This document shows positions 17,568 to 26,904 of a DNA stretch of 64,000 nucleotides, piece by piece. The stretch comes from Amphibacillus sediminis NBRC 103570 (GTDB taxonomy: Bacteria > Bacillota > Bacilli > Bacillales > Amphibacillaceae), in the NCBI RefSeq assembly GCF_001552275.1, contig NZ_BCQW01000007.1, positions 1 through 64,000 of the forward strand, in the 5' to 3' direction. Made by a program: the position numbers and the translations under genes. The notes under the pieces are model-generated. The model had not been told where the DNA came from, did no database searches, and saw nothing but the letters and a program-made list of their open reading frames with translations. Numbering within the stretch: the first letter of the stretch is position 1; the number at the start of each line of letters is the position of its first letter.

Positions 17568-20500
17568 TTAAACTTTTAGCCATAGGGCTTTGTCAAAAAA
17601 GTAAAGATAGCATTGCTCAACTGGAGCTTGATAAATGGTTTCTACCGCTTGCGTATACAACTTTAGCTGTGTTTGATATCTGTTTTTCAGCTTATCTTTT
17701 TCTAGCAAACTATTATTTATACGGTCTGTTTTATAATCAACAATTATCCAACCTCGCTCAGTTTGAATTAATAGATCAATGACACCTTGCAAAAAGATTT
17801 GTTCATCCTGCTCACCCTGCCAATCTAAGTAAACATCACGTGCTGGTAACATCAAACTAAAAGCGACTTCTCGTTTGACTTGATCATGTTGATTTAAAAT
17901 TTCTGACATGAGCTCGGACTCTATAAATGCTAAAACGGCATCTACTTCAATTATGTCTGCCTGTTCCTGGGACAAAATCGCTTGTTCAACTAAACTTTGA
18001 GCAAATTCAGTAATCGTTTGTTTGCTCCACCCTTGCTTAAAGGGGATATGCTGCATGAGCGTATGCATGGCTGTTCCTTTTTCTGCAGCACTTAAACGTT
18101 GCTCTTGCTGCATAAAGCGAGGTCTCGTAATCATCGGTGCTTGAAATGCACGAATAATATCCTTGCCACTATTCTCGTCAATTTGCTCTTGCTGACGCTT
18201 AATTTCAGTAACAGTCTGTTTGGCCCGATGTAAGGTAGCTTGGTTGTATCGATATTGAAAAGCTAGCCGTTGTTCTACTTTTTGATCATGGTCAGACTCT
18301 GTTGTTATACGCTCTTGTCCTGTAATCACCTGTTCAAGATCAATAGCTACGGGCTCTTCTTCTTTGGACGCCATTTGGTAATCTGATGCAGATTGGAGTT
18401 TGATTTTCCAATTAGATTGATCCTGATAAATGTCTTCTGATAAAGCCGTGTAGGCATGTTCTCCCCTGATCTTCTCTGCGTGTTGATGCCTAATGATACT
18501 TGCTCCAATCCAATCCATGTAAGAGCTGGAATCTAACCGCATGGATGCCGGTAATACCCATTCCGAGTGATTAAGCACTTCTTGCCATTTAAGCTGTTTC
18601 TTTTCAAGATCATTAACGGTCCCAACCATCACCAATTTTTCTTTAGCACGTGTTAAAGCTACATACAGTACACGCATTTCTTCAGCCCATAATTCTTTCT
18701 GCAATTGCTGTTTAATCGCAAAATACATCAAGGTAGGGTACATAATACGATTAATGGGATCAATATATTTACTAGCAAAGCCATAATCTTTATGCAATAA
18801 ATAGCGTTGGCGTAAATCCTGTTGATTGAACGGTTTATCCATTGCACCAAGGATAACGATTGGAAATTCAAGGCCCTTGCTTTTATGGATAGTTGTAATT
18901 CGGACAACATCTTCTTGTTCTCCTAAGGCTCGAGCCGCACCAAGATCCTCGCCCCGCTCTTCCATTCGCTCAATCATGCGTAAAAAGCGAAATAACCCTC
19001 GGAATGAGGTTTGCTCATATCCATGTGCTCGATCATAGAGGGCACGAAGGTTTGCTTGGCGCTGGCGCCCCCCTGGCATTCCCGCAACAAAATCATAATA
19101 GCCTGTTTCCCGATAAATTTGCCAAATGAGTTGAGCTAGACTCCCTTGACGCGCCGCATCTCGCCATCCCATTAATTGTCTTAAGAAACGCTCTAATCGC
19201 TGCCTTAGCTTGATCTGATCCGTTTGTTCCATCCATTTATGTAGCGCATCATAGTAACTAGCTTTTGGATCAGCCAATCTAATCTGAGCCAATTCATCTT
19301 CATTAAGTCCAACTATTGGTGATCTTAGCACACTTGCTAGTGGTATATCTTGTTTTGCATTGTCAATTACCTTTAATAAGTTAAGCATTACCTTGATTTC
19401 AATTGCTGACAAATAGCCTGTTGCAAGCTCGGCATAGACCGGGATGCCTTGCTTTTTAAGTTCTTCCATAATAGTAGGCGCCCATGTCATCGATCTAAGT
19501 AAGATGACAATATCTCGATATTGAGCGGGCCGACTGATTCCCTTGTCTTTATCAAAAATTAAGCTAGGCTCATTGCCATCAAGTCCAATCCATTTTTTGA
19601 TATATTTAACATAAGCTCGTCCTTCTAGTTCCGCTTTCGCTAAATCTAATTCTGTTTCCTCTCTGCTTTCATCTGTACTTGCTTTTAATTTATCTGAACG
19701 ATCAATAATGACTAGCTCAGCATCAAAATCTTGATTAGGAGCTTGATCATAGCTATGATTTCCATAAACCAACTCAGAGCCTTGATCGTAGTTCATTTCA
19801 CCAACTTGCTCATCCAATAACTGTCTAAAGATAAAGTTCGCCGCCCAAAGGACTTCCTTTCGACTACGAAAGTTTTTGGCTAGCTCAATTTTCTTACCTG
19901 ACATGGTTAATTCAGTAAACTGCTTATATTTCGTGATAAACAGAGAAGGCTCTGCATGACGAAAACGATAGATGCTTTGTTTCACATCACCTACCATAAA
20001 TAAATTGCCCGGGTCCTCTCTTGTTACAAGTTGCAAAATGGTTTCTTGGACCATATTTGTATCTTGGTATTCATCCACTAATACTTCCTCATACTTGGCA
20101 CGTAATGCTTTAGCAATGGCTGAAGGCTTAACCTGATCTTCAGTAGAAGAATCATCCATTAACAAGGCTAAAGCAAAATGTTCTAAATCAGAAAAATCAA
20201 TTAATCCTTTTTCCTTTTTTATCTGCTGATAACTTACCTTAAATTGCTTAACCATCTTAACCAATTGAAGGATCGTTGGTTGCAATGCTTTCATCTCGGC
20301 TAAATAGGCTGATAATTGACGCGCAAATAGTTGTTCAGCCATATCTGTCAATCTTTTTTTTGCCCGACTTCTTAGCCCTTTAACTTGTTCTTTCTTATCT
20401 TCTGAGCAGTCCATTTTTTTACGTGATAAGGCTTTAAATGAGATAGATTGAAAGGCATGATATCCTTCTTCCCAGCTTAATTCAATGCTTGCCTTAATAC

Positions 20501-21284
20501 GCTCAACCATAGCTAGGTCCTGTTCAATCGCCTCAGCATAATGTGAAGGTCCATCACTTTCTTGGGTGATCGCAATGGCCTTCTGTAGTTCGAGCATCGT
20601 TGCCTCTAATTGTGTTAGCACACCATCCTTTAAAATTCGCATCCATTTAAGCTCAGTAACATCCTGTTCATCGCCCACTGCATAGGTGGAAACAATACGA
20701 TCAAGCCACACATCGGGCCATGGGCTTTGCGTAGCAAAATCATATAGATCTAATAGCAGTCTCTCTACCTCTTGATCACTACGATCACTAGAAAATCGAT
20801 CAACCACCTCAAAAAATGCTTCTTGCTCCTCAAAAGACTGGCCATACCATTCCTCGAATAAAGACTCCAGCACCTCTTGACGTAATAAGTCAGCCTCAAT
20901 CTCATCAGCAATTCTAAAACCTGGATCTAGGTCTAACAAATAGCTATGGCGCCTAACGAGGTCAAGACAAAAAGCATGAAGGGTCGAAATAGATGCCTGT
21001 TGTAACAAGGTTAATTGTTGCTTAAGGTGTTGCGACGAGGGATGTTGTTCTAATGATCGTTCCAATGCTTGAGCGATTCGATTACGCATTTCCTGAGCAG
21101 CGGCATTGGTAAAGGTGGCAACCAGCAGTCGATCAATATTGACAGGATTCACTTCATTCATCACTTTATGAATAATCCGTTCTACTAAGACTGCTGTCTT
21201 CCCTGACCCAGCAGCTGCTGCTACTAACGTATGCTGTCCTGATGTTTCAATCGCCTGTTTTTGGGCTTCTGTCCACTGAGGCAT
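17568..21284 (-). CDS. addA: ATP-dependent helicase/nuclease subunit A (AddA)
   Basis: This 1238-residue motor subunit of the AddAB complex resects double-strand breaks for recombination up to Chi. The superfamily 1 helicase motifs are clear: Walker A AAAGSGKTAVL near residue 25, EEVLVDEYQDTN, GDVKQSIYRFRHAEP, and ITTIHKSKGLEFP. The C-terminal RecB-type nuclease domain carries IIVDYKTDRI. Length is as in B. subtilis (1232). The start codon lies inside the end of addB (38-bp overlap), so the two are translationally coupled. No clear minus-strand terminator follows. Confidence 0.97.
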   Translation of the reverse strand: MPQWTEAQKQAIETSGQHTLVAAAAGSGKTAVLVERIIHKVMNEVNPVNIDRLLVATFTNAAAQEMRNRIAQALERSLEQHPSSQHLKQQLTLLQQASISTLHAFCLDLVRRHSYLLDLDPGFRIADEIEADLLRQEVLESLFEEWYGQSFEEQEAFFEVVDRFSSDRSDQEVERLLLDLYDFATQSPWPDVWLDRIVSTYAVGDEQDVTELKWMRILKDGVLTQLEATMLELQKAIAITQESDGPSHYAEAIEQDLAMVERIKASIELSWEEGYHAFQSISFKALSRKKMDCSEDKKEQVKGLRSRAKKRLTDMAEQLFARQLSAYLAEMKALQPTILQLVKMVKQFKVSYQQIKKEKGLIDFSDLEHFALALLMDDSSTEDQVKPSAIAKALRAKYEEVLVDEYQDTNMVQETILQLVTREDPGNLFMVGDVKQSIYRFRHAEPSLFITKYKQFTELTMSGKKIELAKNFRSRKEVLWAANFIFRQLLDEQVGEMNYDQGSELVYGNHSYDQAPNQDFDAELVIIDRSDKLKASTDESREETELDLAKAELEGRAYVKYIKKWIGLDGNEPSLIFDKDKGISRPAQYRDIVILLRSMTWAPTIMEELKKQGIPVYAELATGYLSAIEIKVMLNLLKVIDNAKQDIPLASVLRSPIVGLNEDELAQIRLADPKASYYDALHKWMEQTDQIKLRQRLERFLRQLMGWRDAARQGSLAQLIWQIYRETGYYDFVAGMPGGRQRQANLRALYDRAHGYEQTSFRGLFRFLRMIERMEERGEDLGAARALGEQEDVVRITTIHKSKGLEFPIVILGAMDKPFNQQDLRQRYLLHKDYGFASKYIDPINRIMYPTLMYFAIKQQLQKELWAEEMRVLYVALTRAKEKLVMVGTVNDLEKKQLKWQEVLNHSEWVLPASMRLDSSSYMDWIGASIIRHQHAEKIRGEHAYTALSEDIYQDQSNWKIKLQSASDYQMASKEEEPVAIDLEQVITGQERITTESDHDQKVEQRLAFQYRYNQATLHRAKQTVTEIKRQQEQIDENSGKDIIRAFQAPMITRPRFMQQEQRLSAAEKGTAMHTLMQHIPFKQGWSKQTITEFAQSLVEQAILSQEQADIIEVDAVLAFIESELMSEILNQHDQVKREVAFSLMLPARDVYLDWQGEQDEQIFLQGVIDLLIQTERGWIIVDYKTDRINNSLLEKDKLKNRYQTQLKLYTQAVETIYQAPVEQCYLYFFDKALWLKV

Positions 21285-24200
21285 AGCGATTACTCCCTTC
21301 TAACATTTCTGTTAATAGTTGATCTTTGGGAAGCTCGGCTAACTTCCGGTACTGATTGTTTGGTAAGGAAGGGTCAAATTGACAAAGTGATTTAAAATCA
21401 CAAAATTGGCACGCATTTTGTTGAGCGCGTTGATATGGATTTAGCTCGATATCACCGCTGGTAATAGCAACACCTGCCCTAACCATTAATGATCGGACAT
21501 AATCTTGAAGGGTATCAAACATCTCAGTGCTTGCTACTTGTGAGCCGCTACGAAGCGTCCCATCCTTTTTTAATCCAGCAGGGATAATTGAACTCATACC
21601 AGTATCTAGCTCTTTATCCATTAAACTAATGACCTGTTCTTGATCAATCAATAAACCTTGCATTTTATACTTTTTGAAAAGCTTGTCCGCTACAGTGTCT
21701 GGACTAACAGCCTGTGATTCACTGAGAATGGGATCATGGACATGAAAATAAAGAACACCTGCAGGCATGGCCTTAATACCTAACCAATGTTCTGAATTGG
21801 CTAAGATTACATCTAAATAGGCGAGCATTTGTAATGCTAATCCATAATAGACCTCTATTAGATTCAAGCCCTTAGCACTTGATTTATAATCAATGATTCT
21901 TAAATACAGCTGATCTTCAAGCATCGCTTGATCAACCCGATCAATCCGTCCACGCAAAACAAGCTCATAACCATTGGGCAATGGCAGCCGAGTTGGTGGT
22001 AATGACTGATCAGTTAAACCAAAGCCAATTTCTAAACCGATAGGAGTAAACTGGCTTTTTCTAGACTGTTCACTTAATACGTAAGTAGCACGAGCAATGA
22101 TTTGCTCAAGCTTTTTCTTCATATACTGATAACGATTTGAACTATGCAGAATTTGATGCTGCAAGATCGGGGCAAGCTTTGTGACTGCGCGAACCGCATA
22201 CTGCTGTGCTTCAGCTTGATTTAACTCACCAAATGAACGACCCTCTAATTGAATCCACTCCGTTATCTGCTTTAGCGCTTCATGAAATAACTGACCGATA
22301 TCCGGAGCATCAAGCTTATATGTGCTCCGTTCACTTAAGTTTAAGCTATATTTAGCAAAGTATTGATAAGAGCATTGGTGATAAGTTTCTAAACGTGAGA
22401 CACTAGCCTTGACTTCTTTTGAATAGAGCTTATCCACTGTGTCTGGACTTAAAGGAGCAGCTTCATTCCGGTAAAATAAACTCTGTAAAATCGGTTCTAT
22501 GGTAGGATCTTGATCCTTTCTACTCATAAACCATTTTAAAGCACTCCACCAAATCGAATCAATCGGATAAGCGCGTTGATATTTAGCTAGTTGTGCCGTT
22601 AATGCGGATAACGTTTTTCTCGGTGTTGTAATAAAACGCTCTGCCTCAATCATTTCTTCTGGATCTTGTAATAAAAGCGGTTCTGACAAATCTGGAAATA
22701 ATGTTCTGATTCGTTTTATTAGCGAAGCAGGCATCATTGTCTTACCTTCATGGTCACTTAAAGGGCAACTTAACCAAAGACGATCTGTTGCCTTAGTCAC
22801 TGCTAAATAAATGTAAAACCAATCATCAATTAACTGTTGGGTTTCACCATCAGCTAGAGTCAGTCCCTTTTGATTAAGCAACATGCGCTCTTCTTCTGAT
22901 AGGATCGTATCCACTTTAGGCTTGCTTGGCCATTGCCCTTCATTTACTCCAAGTAAAAAAGCAACCTTCACTTGACTCATTCGTGATCGGTCAATTGACC
23001 CAACCACAACATGGTCCAGCGTTGGCGGAACATGAGCATAGGTCAACGTATCTAACCCTGCTTCTAACGTTTGCTGAAATAGTCCAATCGAAAGGGTTTC
23101 ATCACCAATTAGCTCAACCATTTCATCTAATAGCTGGATAACAGCTTGCCAAACCTGCTCTTGCTCTCGAGCCTGCTCTACCTTCCCTAACTGATCCAGT
23201 TCATTTTTCCATTCTTCTAATTCTAGAGGAATACCAATTTGTTCAAGCCATTGGTACAAAGCAGTTGCCTGCTCTCGTACAGTTGTTGCCGCTCTAAGTG
23301 CCTGATCAAAAGGCGCGAGCATCGTTACGACTTGGTGTCGATAGCGGTTGACACGTTCCTGCATTTGTTTTTCATAATCTGTCTGCACCGCTTGATCAAA
23401 GCCTTTAAAACGCTGAAAAATCCAAGGCTCTTGACTTGTCCATTGCTTTCGTCCTCTAATACCATATTCGATAATATAATTCTCCAGTGTGTCAATGGCT
23501 TCTCGGTCAAGAGGATTAATTTGATCATTAGCGTTTAATAAGCCTGTTTTTAATAGGCGAAAGATTGCTTCATAACGCCAATTGCTCAGCACCACATCTA
23601 AAGCCGAGCGAATAAACTCTATTAACGGATGATCCAGCATTGTTCTTTTCTCATCAATAAATACAGGGATATGGTAATCCTCAAATAAAGTTGCAATCAA
23701 ATGATGATACAACTCACTATCACGCATTAAAATGGCGATATCACGATAGCGATAGCCATGCTCACGAACAAGTTTGAGGATCTGTTGAGCTACACCCTCC
23801 ACCTCAGCACGAGGATGGACAGCATAGGCAATGTCAATCGGTGCTTCTCCATAACTCGGAGGGGCTGGTCGCTTATCAAAGTAACGTTCAAGGTGAACGA
23901 GATAAGGCTGGCTTTGGCTAGATCGTTCAAGCTGCTCAATTCGGATCGTTTGCTTGTGATCAAGAGCTAGTTGATGTAATTGATCAAAAGTATCCTTGGT
24001 CTGGTTAAAGAGGTTAAACTTCTCTGTTTTTTTGGTTATCTGTTCTGGATCTAATGTTAAGGTAAACGTCATCGATGTTGCACGATCCATTAATGCTGCT
24101 AACACGGCCTGTTCTTGTGGGGTAAAACGGTGAAAACCGTCTACATAAATAATGGCATCCTTTAAAAAAGCAGAGCTTGGAATTTTTTCTGTTAATAAGG

Positions 24201-24756
24201 TCAAGCGATCTTCTCCATCCACATATTGATTGGCAAGCATGTCTGTTAAGCTAGCATAAAGATAATGAAGATCCTCTAGTTTCTGACTTAGCTGTGATAC
24301 TGGTGCAGCTTCAGTCAGTGAAGTTGCTTGAGTCGCTATCATCTCCGGCGTAATCTGATAGCGTTTAAATTCAGTAATCATGGCTTCAACCTGTTCAATG
24401 AAGCCTCTTTTCTCAATCGATTTTTGGAATATTCTCCAATCTGTCTTTTTTTGCTCAATAATCTTGCGCAGCATCATTTGAATACCTGTTGAACTAATGA
24501 AGGGCTTTGTTACACCACCACATTCTTGCATTACTCGAAAGGCTAATCGTGAAAAGCTTAGTACTTGAGCTCTTATACTTCCCTTAAGCTTAGCACCTGC
24601 TAGTAAAGTATATTCTTGCTGAAATGTCATTTGATCAGGGACTAAATAGATAATGGGCTGTCCCTGTGGTTGCTCAGCTAACTGTTGGCGTATCTCTGTA
24701 ACACAGTGGTCACTTTTAGAGGTTGTAGCGGGCCCTAATAAAAACCGAACCGTCAT
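21247..24756 (-). CDS. addB: ATP-dependent helicase/nuclease subunit B (AddB), degenerate Walker A
   Basis: This 1169-residue partner of AddA recognises Chi and holds the second nuclease site. The nuclease motif LRIIDYKSS and the iron-sulfur cysteines (CQYFA-type Cys in YHQCSYQYF, and CQFCDFKSLC near the C-terminus) are intact. The N-terminal Walker A, normally G-x-x-G-x-GK-S/T in AddB, reads GPATTSKS at residues 8-15, so the glycine before the lysine is Ser. The ATG has AAAGGGTGAAG upstream. The gene precedes addA. Confidence 0.96.
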   Translation of the reverse strand: MTVRFLLGPATTSKSDHCVTEIRQQLAEQPQGQPIIYLVPDQMTFQQEYTLLAGAKLKGSIRAQVLSFSRLAFRVMQECGGVTKPFISSTGIQMMLRKIIEQKKTDWRIFQKSIEKRGFIEQVEAMITEFKRYQITPEMIATQATSLTEAAPVSQLSQKLEDLHYLYASLTDMLANQYVDGEDRLTLLTEKIPSSAFLKDAIIYVDGFHRFTPQEQAVLAALMDRATSMTFTLTLDPEQITKKTEKFNLFNQTKDTFDQLHQLALDHKQTIRIEQLERSSQSQPYLVHLERYFDKRPAPPSYGEAPIDIAYAVHPRAEVEGVAQQILKLVREHGYRYRDIAILMRDSELYHHLIATLFEDYHIPVFIDEKRTMLDHPLIEFIRSALDVVLSNWRYEAIFRLLKTGLLNANDQINPLDREAIDTLENYIIEYGIRGRKQWTSQEPWIFQRFKGFDQAVQTDYEKQMQERVNRYRHQVVTMLAPFDQALRAATTVREQATALYQWLEQIGIPLELEEWKNELDQLGKVEQAREQEQVWQAVIQLLDEMVELIGDETLSIGLFQQTLEAGLDTLTYAHVPPTLDHVVVGSIDRSRMSQVKVAFLLGVNEGQWPSKPKVDTILSEEERMLLNQKGLTLADGETQQLIDDWFYIYLAVTKATDRLWLSCPLSDHEGKTMMPASLIKRIRTLFPDLSEPLLLQDPEEMIEAERFITTPRKTLSALTAQLAKYQRAYPIDSIWWSALKWFMSRKDQDPTIEPILQSLFYRNEAAPLSPDTVDKLYSKEVKASVSRLETYHQCSYQYFAKYSLNLSERSTYKLDAPDIGQLFHEALKQITEWIQLEGRSFGELNQAEAQQYAVRAVTKLAPILQHQILHSSNRYQYMKKKLEQIIARATYVLSEQSRKSQFTPIGLEIGFGLTDQSLPPTRLPLPNGYELVLRGRIDRVDQAMLEDQLYLRIIDYKSSAKGLNLIEVYYGLALQMLAYLDVILANSEHWLGIKAMPAGVLYFHVHDPILSESQAVSPDTVADKLFKKYKMQGLLIDQEQVISLMDKELDTGMSSIIPAGLKKDGTLRSGSQVASTEMFDTLQDYVRSLMVRAGVAITSGDIELNPYQRAQQNACQFCDFKSLCQFDPSLPNNQYRKLAELPKDQLLTEMLEGSNRYASVDRSPKTGD

Positions 24757-25046
24757 AAGTCTTCACCCTTTACTAAACGATCGATCACCTTTTTCTTATA
24801 TCGATCATTTGTTCTCATACAAGTAGTGTAACATATTTTAATTTTGTTGTGTTAATTTCAGAGGGAATGATTAAAACTGGAAAGAGCTATATTAATGATT
24901 GGTTTACCTAATCATTCAATCCCATCATTAAAACCAACCAAAATTACCTGTTCATAGTATAGGAGATCGTTCTCCTGAATATCCCTTTACTAGATAGCTA
25001 GAAAAGCGATGAACAATTTGTAAAGAAATAAAAAATTGACATGGAG
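24757..25046. other. Intergenic stretch upstream of addB
   Basis: This stretch contains AAGTAGTGTAACATATTT (24821-24838), identical to 30655-30672, which on the minus strand looks like part of an extended -10 promoter (TGTTACACT). Nothing else was recognised. Confidence 0.4.
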
Positions 25047-25292
25047 TTATTTTTCAGCGAGAGGTGGGAGCGGACCATTAACGGTCTGCTCAATTTGCTG
25101 ACAAAGCTCCCTTTTCGGGAGGGCTTCAAGTTTTTGTGTGGAATCAATACAATTGAAAGCCTCAAAAGTTAGATACTTATTTGACTCACTCCAAGGGACA
25201 CTTTCAGTGGGCACGACTCGATCGATCTCGGCAGAAAATTCTGCCTGTGCCGTCTGTGCTAGTTGCTCTTTTGCAGGAATCGTAATAATCAT
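25047..25292 (-). CDS. Hypothetical protein, doubtful
   Basis: An 81-codon frame encodes a polar protein rich in Glu, Pro and Leu (for example STQKLEALPKRELCQQIEQ). No family is recognised, there is no good ribosome-binding site, and no partner gene. It could be a remnant of a longer, lost gene or a chance frame. No transmembrane segment or signal is visible. Confidence 0.25.
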   Translation of the reverse strand: MIITIPAKEQLAQTAQAEFSAEIDRVVPTESVPWSESNKYLTFEAFNCIDSTQKLEALPKRELCQQIEQTVNGPLPPLAEK

Positions 25293-25407
25293 TAAAGTAC
25301 ATATTCAAGTAATTTCATGTTAACACGATAAAACGAGAGTCAATATGGTTTTGTAAACAAACCGGCAAAGTGGACGCTGAACTATATCAAAATGGGATAT
25401 ACTTGTA

Positions 25408-26067
25408 CTAATTGTGTTCAGAAGGCTGTTTTATTTCACCTTTACGATATAATCGCTTCTCAATTTGTTTACCGAGTAGCCAAAATAATGAAATACCGAT
25501 ACCGACTAAGATTGTACGAAGTGGATTTTCGGCGAATGAAACCAAACTACTGCCTACGTAAGCCAACGAGAAAATCATCACTGATTTACCTAATAAAATA
25601 GCTAAGATAAATTGGTAAATACTAACGTTAGATAAAGCAGACACTAGGTTAATTATCGATGATGGTGAGAACGGAAAGCAAAGCAAAATAAATAATGGAC
25701 CAAATCCATGTCGCTCAACCCAACTCGTTACTTTCCCGACCTGTTTATTATTATGTATCCACCTAAAAACCGCCTTATGCCGAAAACGTCGAATAACAAA
25801 GAAAAACATAATAGAACCTAGTGTTTCACCAATCCAAGAATATAAAAAACCTTTAAATAAACCATATGCAGCTGCATTAGTCATGACAATAACCGTTAAT
25901 GGTAAAAAGGGAAGGAAGCTTTCGATAAACGGTAACAAAATCCCTGGTAATGGGCCGAACCCTTCATAAATAAATAGCAGCCTCTCGATAAGTACATCAT
26001 ATTGATTGGTTTCGAGGAGTTCACGAACTTGTTCAATTGTAATGCTTTGCTCTAATGCTTGCTTCAT
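25408..26067 (-). CDS. TVP38/TMEM64-family (VTT domain) membrane protein
   Basis: This 219-residue membrane protein of the VTT/DedA superfamily resembles B. subtilis YtxB. Typical elements are GFGPLPGILLPFIESFLPFLPLTVIVMTNAAAYG, the loop GxxxGS (GETLGSIMFFFVIRRF), and RHGFGPLFILLCFPFSPSSIINLVSAL. Relatives are proposed lipid scramblases or transporters; the substrate here is unknown. A longer frame upstream to 26274 is open, but ATG 26067 with GAGGGGTGAGC before it gives the normal length. The gene is divergent from 26217-26597. Confidence 0.88.
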   Translation of the reverse strand: MKQALEQSITIEQVRELLETNQYDVLIERLLFIYEGFGPLPGILLPFIESFLPFLPLTVIVMTNAAAYGLFKGFLYSWIGETLGSIMFFFVIRRFRHKAVFRWIHNNKQVGKVTSWVERHGFGPLFILLCFPFSPSSIINLVSALSNVSIYQFILAILLGKSVMIFSLAYVGSSLVSFAENPLRTILVGIGISLFWLLGKQIEKRLYRKGEIKQPSEHN

Positions 26068-26180
26068 CTGCTCACCCCTCAGTACTGGATGTTTGCTGTT
26101 CACACCCTTATTATGATCTATTCCCAGAAAAAATGTAGTTATAACACTTTTATTTAGGCACGTTTTCGTATATAATAACA

Positions 26181-26192
26181 GAACACATGTTC
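26181..26192. promoter_or_regulatory. LexA-like (SOS) box candidate
   Basis: GAACACATGTTC fits the core of the B. subtilis LexA operator (GAAC-RNRY-GTTC); the outer flanking bases differ from consensus. It directly precedes a TATAAT (26193-26198) and lies 25 bp upstream of the ATG at 26217. Confidence 0.5.
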
Positions 26193-26216
26193 TATAATCA
26201 ATAAGGAGATGTTGAT

Positions 26217-26597
26217 ATGCGTTATTTAACTGAATCTGAATATGCTCTAGCCTCACGTTTCCTCTTTTTATCAATGGCTTTGATCGTCTTGCAAAAGGAT
26301 TCAGCCAAGCTTGCTGACAACTCTACTTTAACAATCAAACAGCCCTACCTCGATTTGCTGACCAAAATGATTGATAAAGCCTTATTAGAACGACAGCAGC
26401 TCCGTAAATACATGCATGATCAAAAGTTAAAGATTATAACTTTAGAAAGAAATAACACCTTTACAGGTTATCTCTTTATCTGTCAAGGGCGTGAGGAACA
26501 GCGCAACTATTTCAACCCTGCTATTCGAAAAAAGGTTGAAGTAATTTTATCTGAGCTTATGTTAAATATACTTGAATCTCCCTCCTCTAGTAAATAA
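26217..26597 (+). CDS. Conserved hypothetical protein
   Basis: This 126-residue, mostly helical soluble protein has no recognised domain. It looks like a conserved Bacillaceae protein of unknown function (MRYLTESEYALASRFLFLSMALIVL at the start, and YLFICQGREEQRNYFNPAIRKKVE near the end). It has an ATG with AAGGAG 8 nt upstream. A LexA-like box lies in the promoter region, so it may be damage-induced. A terminator follows at 26662-26707. It is divergent from the TVP38 gene. Confidence 0.75.
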   Translation: MRYLTESEYALASRFLFLSMALIVLQKDSAKLADNSTLTIKQPYLDLLTKMIDKALLERQQLRKYMHDQKLKIITLERNNTFTGYLFICQGREEQRNYFNPAIRKKVEVILSELMLNILESPSSSK

Positions 26598-26661
26598 GGA
26601 CGGAAATAATTTCTGATTAGTTTCACCAAAACTAAATCATGATATGACTGAAAGATAAGAA

Positions 26662-26707
26662 AAACGAAGGTTATCAGCTAGCTTAGCATGAAAACCTTCG
26701 TTTTTTT
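26662..26707. terminator. Bidirectional terminator
   Basis: AACGAAGGTT pairs with AACCTTCGTT, with T7 on the plus strand and a short T-run on the minus strand. It ends the gene at 26217 and may stop read-through from comK. Confidence 0.85.
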
Positions 26708-26721
26708 AGAGGGCCAAGGCC

Positions 26722-26904
26722 AGTCGAATCAAAGACTCCTTAGTATATTTGCGCCAGATTTTTTCGAGCTTCGCTCGCTAGATTCGCTTTGAAAATTTGT
26801 GGCATCGGCCGGAGGCTTTAACTATATTCGGCGCGGTTTAACCCCCCACTAAATGGAATACAAATAGGCAGTTATCTCACCACTTATAGAAGTAGAGACT
26901 TCTG
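26722..26904 (+). repeat. R2 dispersed element, copy c, abutting comK
   Basis: This copy has the R2 core (TTTGCGCCAGATTTTTTCGAGCTTCGCTCG, and TGAAAATTTGTGG with one G-U replacing a pair) and the second part (GGAATACAAATAG, CTCACCACTTATAGAAGTAGAGACTTCTGC). Its end overlaps the comK stop codon. It is antisense to comK. Confidence 0.8.

Noticed and set aside
23239-23538. 99-codon plus-strand frame opposite addB
   Set aside because: It is a shadow of the strongly conserved addB gene without start signals.
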